From Lachnospiraceae bacterium (GTDB lineage: Bacteria > Bacillota > Clostridia > Lachnospirales > Lachnospiraceae), in assembly GCA_017513005.1 (NCBI GenBank), contig JAFWDM010000042.1, positions 1 through 41,278 of the forward strand: a DNA stretch of 41,278 nucleotides. Reading direction: 5' to 3'. Below, piece after piece: positions 23,545 through 30,007 of this stretch. Every line of letters starts with the position of its first letter. Positions within the stretch are counted from its first letter, which is position 1. The notes beneath the pieces were generated by a model. The model saw nothing but the letters and a program-made list of their open reading frames with translations, was not told the DNA's origin and searched no databases. The position numbers were made by a program, and so were the translations under genes.

Positions 23545-24786
23545 TCAGCCCCCGCTTTTCCTCTCTCCGCTCTCACTTTTTCGGAACTCCACGATCATTT
23601 TTCCGTCCCGGATCCGGACAGACCGGACCGACGCTCCGCGCAGGACGCCCGGCAGAGGAATGCTCCGCTGGAAATTGCGGATCCTGATATCCAGGTCTGT
23701 GCCGTGCAGGGCTGTCTGCACCTCCTCGCGTTCCCCGCCGGGGATCCGGATCGTCAGGCAGTACCCGTCCGCGGTCTTTTCGTAGCTCTCACTGTCCGTC
23801 CGGACAGGCAGATGGAAGAGATCGGGCGCAGGATCCGCCGTGGTCTGCGCCGGCGGTCTCTCCTGCCGCAAAAGCCCTGCAATCTCGCCGCTGAGCCTCC
23901 TGACCGCCTCCAGGCCCCGGATCTCCGCAGGATACCAGGGGATCCGGATCCTGACCAGATCTGCAAAAACATTTTCCAGTTCTTCGAGATATCCCGCCTG
24001 GATCCGCTGCCAGTTCTCCATGAAGCTGCTGCCCGGATCCTCCGGCAGGATCCTGTTGAAAAAGACAGCGTCCACAGGATAGCCGTAGAGGTTCAGATAC
24101 ATATAGCTGCGGCGGGTCTCCTCGACCACCATCCGCTCCGGGATCGCGACCAGCCGGACCCTGCAGGTCTCCGGATCCTTCAAAAGGTCCTGCAGCTCCA
24201 CAAGATCCCGGAAAAGCTGCCCCAGCTCGTCCATTGCAGCCCCGTCCGGCAGGTCCATCCGATAACGGATCTTCGCCGCAGGCGTCAGGATCCTGGTGAT
24301 CATCCGCCCCACAGGGGAAAACTTCTCCACATACCAGGTCAGAAGCTCCGGAAGCTTCAAAAGCGAGAGCGTCTCTCCCGTCGGGGCGCAGTCCACGATG
24401 ATCCTGTCATAAGTCCCGCTCCTGTACAGATCCCGGATCTTCAGCAGGCAGAACAGATTCTCAAAACCCGGGATCATATAGCTATCTCCGACCTTATCCC
24501 AGGCGGCGCCGGCACTCTGTGACAGGCTCGCCACAGCCCGGTTTACGTTCGGATACTCCTCCCGCATCAGCAGATAGGGATCCAGCTCCAGAAGCGACAG
24601 CCCCGGTGCGATCTCCTGTACATGTCCGCCCGCCTGTACCTGGAAGATATCTCCCAGGTTGTGGGCCATATCGGCACTGACAAGGAGCGTAGGCCTCCCT
24701 TCCTCTGCGGAAGACACCGCGTGCGCCGCAGCCACACTCGTCTTGCCGACGCCGCCTTTTCCGGTAATGATAAATAAATCCGCCAT
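23545..24786 (-). CDS. ArsA/Get3-like ATPase (first of a tandem pair)
   Basis: This 413-residue paralogue of the downstream gene has the same layout: MADLFIITGKGGVGKTSVAA (Walker A), SADMAHNLGDIF (switch I), DCAPTGETLSLLKLPE (switch II), then an alpha-helical region and a C-terminal HSP20-like beta domain (about 320-405). Each protein has one ATPase domain, so the two may pair as a heterodimer, as Get3 does as a homodimer and ArsA by its fused halves. That is inference. No clear Shine-Dalgarno beyond a purine-rich AGAGAAG. It is divergent from the NlpC/P60-like gene. Confidence 0.85.
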   Translation of the reverse strand: MADLFIITGKGGVGKTSVAAAHAVSSAEEGRPTLLVSADMAHNLGDIFQVQAGGHVQEIAPGLSLLELDPYLLMREEYPNVNRAVASLSQSAGAAWDKVGDSYMIPGFENLFCLLKIRDLYRSGTYDRIIVDCAPTGETLSLLKLPELLTWYVEKFSPVGRMITRILTPAAKIRYRMDLPDGAAMDELGQLFRDLVELQDLLKDPETCRVRLVAIPERMVVEETRRSYMYLNLYGYPVDAVFFNRILPEDPGSSFMENWQRIQAGYLEELENVFADLVRIRIPWYPAEIRGLEAVRRLSGEIAGLLRQERPPAQTTADPAPDLFHLPVRTDSESYEKTADGYCLTIRIPGGEREEVQTALHGTDLDIRIRNFQRSIPLPGVLRGASVRSVRIRDGKMIVEFRKSESGERKSGG

Positions 24787-24835
24787 TTTTTCTTCTCTCT
24801 GCGCCGGCTCCGGTACAGGCCACCCGGCCGGCTTC

Positions 24836-24864
24836 TTGCCTTATTCCGCAGACTCAGTTACAAT
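24836..24864 (+). promoter_or_regulatory. Promoter of the secreted NlpC/P60-like gene
   Basis: TTGCCT (24836-24841), a 17-bp spacer and TACAAT (24859-24864). The start near 24871 leaves a short leader of about 38 nt. Confidence 0.6.
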
Positions 24865-24908
24865 AAATCGAAATCGTATTTATTCTTCATCTTTTGAGGG
24901 GAATCACC

Positions 24909-26105
24909 ATGAATATTTCCAGTAAAAACCGAAAGAATCCGCTTTTTACAGCCGCCCTGTCTCTTGCCCTCATCCTGCTTCTGGCAGCAGCGCCGGAGCT
25001 TACGGCAGTCACGGCCCACGCCGGCAGCCGCTCCGTTTCCTCCCTGACTGCCTCCCCGAAGGCCGCAGGTGCCCAGAAGGCCGGTGCCACAGGCAGCACG
25101 CTCTCCACATTTTCCGCAAAGAGCAGCCTGAAGATCACGGATGTGTCGCGGCCGAAAACGCTCATCAGAGGCCGGGTCTACAACGTCAGGGGTACTGTCT
25201 CCTCCAACTACAGGATCAAAAAGGTGACTGTATCGATCCTGAACGCCAAAAACAAGGTCGTCTCCAGCCACACCGTACGGCCCAACACATACCGGTACAA
25301 CCTGGCCGCGATCGATAACTATATCCTTTTCAATCTTGCCAGAACCGGAAAAAACTATTACAGGATCACTGCCAAAGATGAAAAAAAGACTGTCACGAAA
25401 AAATGGTCTTTTACCGTCACCTCCGCATCGTCCTCCGGCCAGTCCTCCTCCGGCTCGAACAACTATCTGGGGTATGCCGCCTACACCGGAATCAATTACA
25501 GAAAACAGACCGGGGATTCCCGACGGATCGCGGCCCTGGACAAAGCGAGAAGGATGGCCACTGTAAAATGGAAGTGCGCAGTCACCTTCCCGGCCTGGTT
25601 TAATTCCGAAGGTTACTACAGCAAAGTCACGGCAACGGACGGGACCGTCTCGACGAAATTCCTCAAGGGAAAGACCTATGTGGGCATTCCTTTTTCCATG
25701 GTCAACCATTCCTATGATGACACTGCCTGGGCGAATTTCGCAAAGTCCGGATATTCCCTGAACCAGATCTCCGCCCCCTACTATTCCTACACCTTCAAAA
25801 CGACTTCAAAGGGCTCCGACTGCTCCTATTTCGTCTATCTGTGTATGCGGGCGGGAGGCGCGAACGTGACCTACCAGACCACATACATGATGTATGACGG
25901 ACGGTATTACCGGAAGATCAGCAAGTCCTCCCTCAAGCCCGGAGATATCCTCCTGACACAGGATCACGTGCGGCTCTATGCCGGAAGAGCCGGGAGCAAA
26001 TATGCCGTATTCGAGGCGGCCGGCGAGGGATCGAAGACCCGATACAAGCTGTTTACAAAGAGCCAGCTGAGCCATTATTCCGCCTACAGATATAAAAAGT
26101 GGTAA
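24909..26105 (+). CDS. Secreted NlpC/P60-like cysteine hydrolase
   Basis: This 398-residue protein has a signal peptide (basic NISSKNRKN, hydrophobic 12-35, AHA cleavage region). A Ser/Ala-rich linker follows, then a beta-rich Ig-like domain (about 75-170: ITDVSRPKTLIRGRVYNVRG to WSFTV), a Ser-rich hinge, and a C-terminal domain of about 200 residues. That domain carries GSDCSYFVYL, with the likely catalytic Cys, and PGDILLTQDHVRLYAG, with the likely catalytic His, matching the NlpC/P60 layout. A role in cutting or remodelling peptidoglycan is likely, though the N-terminal half of the domain is not typical. The start at 24909 follows GAGGGG. A very strong terminator follows. Confidence 0.8.
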   Translation: MNISSKNRKNPLFTAALSLALILLLAAAPELTAVTAHAGSRSVSSLTASPKAAGAQKAGATGSTLSTFSAKSSLKITDVSRPKTLIRGRVYNVRGTVSSNYRIKKVTVSILNAKNKVVSSHTVRPNTYRYNLAAIDNYILFNLARTGKNYYRITAKDEKKTVTKKWSFTVTSASSSGQSSSGSNNYLGYAAYTGINYRKQTGDSRRIAALDKARRMATVKWKCAVTFPAWFNSEGYYSKVTATDGTVSTKFLKGKTYVGIPFSMVNHSYDDTAWANFAKSGYSLNQISAPYYSYTFKTTSKGSDCSYFVYLCMRAGGANVTYQTTYMMYDGRYYRKISKSSLKPGDILLTQDHVRLYAGRAGSKYAVFEAAGEGSKTRYKLFTKSQLSHYSAYRYKKW

Positions 26106-26154
26106 AACGATCCGCCGCATACAGAACCGGCGGAGGCTGCTTCCCCACTGAGAT

Positions 26155-26198
26155 AAAACCTCTCCGCACCGGACCAGGATCCGGTGCGGAGAGGTTTT
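26155..26198. terminator. Bidirectional terminator with 19-bp perfect stem
   Basis: Bases 26155-26173 pair perfectly with 26180-26198 around a 6-nt loop, with four A residues at the left arm and four T residues at the right. It ends both the NlpC/P60-like gene (plus) and the lut-men-fix operon (minus). Confidence 0.95.
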
Positions 26199-26315
26199 CT
26201 GTCCTTCAGGGGTTTTCCTTCATACAGGGGCTTCATACCTGCAGCCTCACACCTGCGGGCTGCCCGCCCCCGGCCGCGGGCAGAACCGCCGCGGCCGCGC
26301 GCCTGTTCTTTCAGG

Positions 26316-26600
26316 TCATCCCTGCCGATACATGACGCCCGCTCCTCCCGGAGGGTGATCCCAGCTCTTGACGGCCTTGTTAATGGAGAGCACACGGCAG
26401 GTGCCGCACTCCAGGCAGCCCTCGTGGCTGAAGGAGAGTTTGCCGTCATCAAAGTGGTAGAGGCCCGCCGGGCAGGCCAGTACGACCTTGTGGATCTCCT
26501 CCGCGTTGTCATAATCCTCATTGATGGTGATATGGGGATTTTGCTCATCTGTGTAGAACAGATCCAGGCCCAGTTTATCATCAATACTCATTTTTGCCAT
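26316..26600 (-). CDS. fixX: Ferredoxin-like protein FixX
   Basis: This 94-residue protein is the small iron-sulfur partner of FixC. Cysteines are in CPAGLY (about residue 43) and GCLECGTCR (about 62-68), the ferredoxin pattern that in ETF:quinone oxidoreductases is fused to the flavoprotein. The C-terminus WDHPPGGAGVMYRQG matches the usual FixX ending. AGAGGA precedes the ATG at 26600. It follows fixC by 57 bp and is the last gene before the operon terminator. Confidence 0.95.
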   Translation of the reverse strand: MAKMSIDDKLGLDLFYTDEQNPHITINEDYDNAEEIHKVVLACPAGLYHFDDGKLSFSHEGCLECGTCRVLSINKAVKSWDHPPGGAGVMYRQG

Positions 26601-26657
26601 AATTCTATCCTCTTTTACGTATAATCGATCAGCGTGTATGCCTGTCTGTCAGGGAGC

Positions 26658-27953
26658 TCAGAAGGCGTCCACGATATCTCCGACCAGGCTTGTCAGCTGT
26701 GCGACGCTCAGGTGCGAAGCCAGGGAATTGATCACGTACATCACGAAGTCCATACTGGGCTTTCCGGTGACGGTGAAAAGCTTCGAGAAGATGTCCTCTG
26801 TCATCTCCGGCAGATCCTTGAACATCTCTCTGCGGGAAAGCAGGGTCGGGAATCCCTTGAGGGCATTCAGATCCTTCATGATGAAGCTCTCGTCGAGGGC
26901 TTTGAGGTAGGAGGACAGCCCCTCCTTGCTGAAATCGCCCGCTTCCTTTGCGCGGATCACTGCTTCTGCCGCCAGACGTCCGGACTCGACGGCAAAGTCC
27001 ATGCCGCGGACCGTGAAGCCCAGGTTGACGACAAAGCCCGCCGCGTCGCCTGCCAGCAGGACACCGTCGCGGACCAGCTCGGGAACCATATGGATGCCCG
27101 CTTCGGGTACCAGGTGTGCGCTGTACTCGATCGGCTGGCCGCCCTCGATATAAGGCTTGATGGAGGGATGCTCCTTGAAGCGGTCGAGCATGTCCGGTGT
27201 GGAAATGTCTGCATAGCCGATATCCGCCAGTGTTGCCACGATACCGACGGAGACTGTATCTTTATTGGTATACAGGAAACCGCCACCCAGGCCGCCGCAG
27301 GTGGGATCGCCGGCCGACATCCAGGCTACGCCTTCATTGCCGCGCACGCCGAAGCGCTGGTTGATGGTCTCCTCGTCCAGCTTGATGACTTCCTTGACCC
27401 CGACTGCCACATCATGGGTGGTCAGCTCCTGCTTCATGCCCAGTCTCTGGGCCAGCAGAGAATTGACGCCGTCCGCCAGGATGACCACGTCCGAATACAT
27501 GATCTCACCCGCCGCATCGATTCCGACTACTTTGCCGTCCTCGACAACACAGCTGTCCACACGGATCCCGGGCACCATCATGACCCCGGCTTCTTCGCAC
27601 TTCTCTGCATACCACTGGTCAAATTTGGAGTGCAGGATCGTGTAGGATGCGCTCCCCGGCTCTTCACTGAGCTTAGAGGAAGAGAATCCGATGTCCAGAG
27701 AACTCTTCTCCGTCATCAGGGAGATCTTCTCATGCGTGACTTTGCGCTCGATCGGCGCCTCGTCCGCGAAACCCGGAATGACCTTCTCCATGCTGTGCGC
27801 ATAGAGCCGTCCGCCCGTCACATTTTTGGCGCCGCAGAAACCGCCGCGGTCCGCCAGCAGGACCTCCAGCCCGGCATTTGCAAGGACATATGCCGCCGTG
27901 AGGCCGGCCTTTCCTCCGCCTACGATTATGGCGTCAAATTTTTCTTCGCTCAT
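26658..27953 (-). CDS. fixC: FixC flavoprotein (ETF:quinone oxidoreductase-like)
   Basis: This 431-residue FAD protein has an N-terminal dinucleotide-binding motif (IIVGGGKAGLTAAYVLANAG), GGRLYAHS, and the FAD-binding GDAAGFVVNLGFTVRGMD near residues 300-320. With FixX it forms the part of FixABCX that hands electrons from the flavoprotein FixAB to quinone. FixA and FixB (etfAB-like) are not in this operon. Upstream neighbours are menG, menA and LUD/iron-sulfur oxidoreductase genes. AGGAG lies 9 nt before the start. A 170-bp gap upstream contains a TTGTAA-N4-TTACAA palindrome. Confidence 0.95.
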   Translation of the reverse strand: MSEEKFDAIIVGGGKAGLTAAYVLANAGLEVLLADRGGFCGAKNVTGGRLYAHSMEKVIPGFADEAPIERKVTHEKISLMTEKSSLDIGFSSSKLSEEPGSASYTILHSKFDQWYAEKCEEAGVMMVPGIRVDSCVVEDGKVVGIDAAGEIMYSDVVILADGVNSLLAQRLGMKQELTTHDVAVGVKEVIKLDEETINQRFGVRGNEGVAWMSAGDPTCGGLGGGFLYTNKDTVSVGIVATLADIGYADISTPDMLDRFKEHPSIKPYIEGGQPIEYSAHLVPEAGIHMVPELVRDGVLLAGDAAGFVVNLGFTVRGMDFAVESGRLAAEAVIRAKEAGDFSKEGLSSYLKALDESFIMKDLNALKGFPTLLSRREMFKDLPEMTEDIFSKLFTVTGKPSMDFVMYVINSLASHLSVAQLTSLVGDIVDAF

Positions 27954-27975
27954 AGTTTTCTCCTAATCATACATC

Positions 27976-27991
27976 TTGTAAGAATTTACAA
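27976..27991. promoter_or_regulatory. TTGTAA-N4-TTACAA palindrome upstream of fixC
   Basis: A perfect 6+6 bp dyad lies 22 bp before the fixC start. It resembles binding sites of the redox repressor Rex (TTGTGAA-N-TTCACAA type) but is shorter. I found no convincing -35/-10 pair around it. The rest of the 170-bp gap holds only a short GTGGC/GCCAC hairpin near 28019-28037. Confidence 0.4.
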
Positions 27992-28123
27992 AAGCAGTAG
28001 TATTCGTTCATATGTCGATTGTGGCGTTGTGCCACAGGGTACTTTCAGCCTGCACCTTCTGTGACTGTGCTCTCAGGCTGCAGCGGAGTCCTGATGGACT
28101 CTGTCAGGCCGTCATCAGCCCGC

Positions 28124-28819
28124 TCACCGCCTGGTCCCTTCGATCAGGACACAGGCGCCGAACATCCTGCTGCGGCTCTGCACCGCCCTGAGCCCTGTCC
28201 GGGCAAAGGTTCCCATCAGCTCTCTGCGTCTGGGAAAGAGCTCTGTCGAACGCGTCAGCCAGGTGTACGCTTGTCTGAACCGCCGTCCGCCGCCCAGGAC
28301 CGGCATCAGATGCCGGAAATAGAGGCGGTAGAAAGGCAGGATCAGGGGATCGTCCGGGACAAAGGAGTCCAGGCAGAAGACCTTTCCTCCCGGCTGTACG
28401 ACCCGTTTCATCTCTGCGAGGACCCGTGCGTAGTCCGCCGTGTTCCGCAGACCGAAGGAGATACAGACCGCCGCAAATGTCCCGTCCCGGAAAGGGAGCC
28501 GCATGGCATCTCCCTGCACCCAGTCCAGGTGGGGAAGCCCGCTTCCTTTCTCCCTTGCGATCTCCAGCATGGCCGGTGAAAAATCCAACCCGGTGACATG
28601 CAGGTCCGGCCTTTTTTCTGCGAGGAGGACTGCGATGTCCCCGGTTCCGCAGCAGATGTCCAGCACCCGCTGTCCGCGGCCGGTCTGGTCCGCCATCCTC
28701 CTGACCAGCAGTTTCTTCCAGCCTCTTTCCAGTCCGAGGCTGATCCGGGCATTCGCCCTGTCATAGCGCGGCGCGATCGTCTGAAAGATCCCGTAGACCC
28801 GCGCACTTTTTTGTTTCAT
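28124..28819 (-). CDS. menG: Demethylmenaquinone methyltransferase (MenG/UbiE family)
   Basis: This 231-residue SAM-dependent methyltransferase matches the UbiE/MenG family throughout: IFQTIAPRYDRAN at the N-terminus, motif I VLDICCGTG (52-60), GDAMRLPF, SFGLRNTADYARVLAEM and RVVQPGGKV. It adds the C-methyl group to demethylmenaquinone, the last step to menaquinone. The ATG at 28819 aligns with the family N-terminus; a GTG at 28975 would add 52 residues encoded by short tandem repeats. GGGAG sits very close to the ATG, so the start is not certain. It lies directly after menA. No other men genes are in the window. Confidence 0.9.
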   Translation of the reverse strand: MKQKSARVYGIFQTIAPRYDRANARISLGLERGWKKLLVRRMADQTGRGQRVLDICCGTGDIAVLLAEKRPDLHVTGLDFSPAMLEIAREKGSGLPHLDWVQGDAMRLPFRDGTFAAVCISFGLRNTADYARVLAEMKRVVQPGGKVFCLDSFVPDDPLILPFYRLYFRHLMPVLGGGRRFRQAYTWLTRSTELFPRRRELMGTFARTGLRAVQSRSRMFGACVLIEGTRR

Positions 28820-28832
28820 CTCCCTTCTCGAG

Positions 28833-28962
28833 GGATCTGTATTTAAAAAATCTGTATGCAAAGAATCTGTGTTCAAAAGATCTTTGTTCAAAGAATCCGC
28901 CCCTCTGCTGCAAAACCTCTGCAGAATCTTTCTCTCTGCTGCAAAAACCTTCGCAGAATCTG
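28833..28962. repeat. Short tandem repeats between menA and menG
   Basis: About four imperfect 15-bp units (28833-28896) share an AGAATCTGTGTTCAA-like core, and two roughly 30-bp units (28902-28962) share CTCTGCTGCAAAA and GCAGAATCT. On the minus strand the first block can be read in frame as repeated LxTDS residues ahead of menG. The core resembles the 16-bp repeats at 9241-9320. Confidence 0.7.
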
Positions 28963-29012
28963 TCCCGGCCTGCACAGGCTGTCAGGGGATCCGGTCCTGC
29001 GCCTCCAGCCTG

Positions 29013-29969
29013 TCACAGCAGCCAGGCCGCCGCATAGGCCAGTGCGAGAATGCCGTTGCCGATGAAATTTGCGGCAGTGACACTCTTCATCTGCCGGATC
29101 CTGTCTGAAGGTCTCAGTCCGGCCTGCAGAAGAAATCCAAAGGGCCTGTGCCCGGCGATCACTGTGCACGCGATGCCCGCAAAGGCGACCCACCCCAGGC
29201 ACAGCAGCGGCTGGATGCACAAAAGCGCGATCCAGGCGCGGAGCATGCAGCGGTAGAGCACGATCGTCCGGGGCCGCCCCAGCAGCACCGGCAGGGTCGT
29301 TCGCCCCGCCCGGATATCCTTTTCGATATCGCTTCCGTTGTTGCTGAGCATGATAAGTGCGATCCCCAGGATCAGGGGCAGGCATTCCGGGATCAGTTCC
29401 GGGTGGAACCTCCCGTCAGCTACCGATGCCGTTCCCAGCGGGATCAGGGCCCCCATCACAAAGCCGGAGACCGCCTCGCCCAGAGGCAGGGAGGACACCG
29501 GGACAGGCCCGGCGCTGTATCCCAGCACAGTGAGTCCGCCGATGAGTCCGATGAGGTACGGGACAGGCCCGGCATGCCAGGCTGCCGCCGCGCCGCAGGC
29601 CGCTGCGGCCAGAAGATACCCGATCCCCAGCAGGAGAGCATGCTTCGGATTCAGATGGCAGTACACGAGCACTGCATCGTTTTCCTCCACATTGTCCTCT
29701 TTACTGTCTGTGCCGCTGACATAGTCCACATAGTCATTGATCGTGTTGACCGCGGACTGGGAGAGGACACAGGCGGCTGCCAGCAGGATACACTGGAAGG
29801 GCTGCAGGGGGAGCCCCCGCTGCAAGCACCAGAAGATCCCGAACATCGCCGGACAGACCGACGCGGGCCAGGTATGGACCGCGGCGAGCCGGATCGCCGC
29901 CGCTGCATCGAGCGGCCGGCAGGGGGCGCTTACCGCGCCCTCTGATTCAATTTTGCTATCTGTTCCCAT
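29013..29969 (-). CDS. menA: UbiA-family prenyltransferase (MenA, DHNA polyprenyltransferase)
   Basis: This 318-residue multi-pass membrane protein of the UbiA family has about eight or nine hydrophobic helices. The two Asp-rich motifs are present: NTINDYVDYVSGTDSKED (about 75-92) and NNGSDIEKDIRAGRTTLPV (about 209-227). The second, with its GRTTLP ending, is close to MenA, which joins 1,4-dihydroxy-2-naphthoate to a polyprenyl chain to give demethylmenaquinone. The next gene, menG, encodes the following step. The ribosome site is weak. It starts 38 bp after the fused LUD/CCG gene, so co-transcription is likely. Confidence 0.88.
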   Translation of the reverse strand: MGTDSKIESEGAVSAPCRPLDAAAAIRLAAVHTWPASVCPAMFGIFWCLQRGLPLQPFQCILLAAACVLSQSAVNTINDYVDYVSGTDSKEDNVEENDAVLVYCHLNPKHALLLGIGYLLAAAACGAAAAWHAGPVPYLIGLIGGLTVLGYSAGPVPVSSLPLGEAVSGFVMGALIPLGTASVADGRFHPELIPECLPLILGIALIMLSNNGSDIEKDIRAGRTTLPVLLGRPRTIVLYRCMLRAWIALLCIQPLLCLGWVAFAGIACTVIAGHRPFGFLLQAGLRPSDRIRQMKSVTAANFIGNGILALAYAAAWLL

Positions 29970-30007
29970 TGATCATTTTCTATATAGTTCCCGTCCGCAT
30001 GAACCGG

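Noticed and set aside
22356..24786. Arsenic resistance operon
   Set aside because: The two ATPases are ArsA-like but no arsB, arsC, arsD, arsR or acr3 is present, and ArsA-like proteins have other roles.
28820..28975. menG start at GTG 28975, adding 52 residues
   Set aside because: The extension consists of short DNA repeats translated as repeated LxTDS, and the MenG/UbiE family begins at the ATG at 28819. It is not fully excluded because the ATG ribosome site is poorly spaced.
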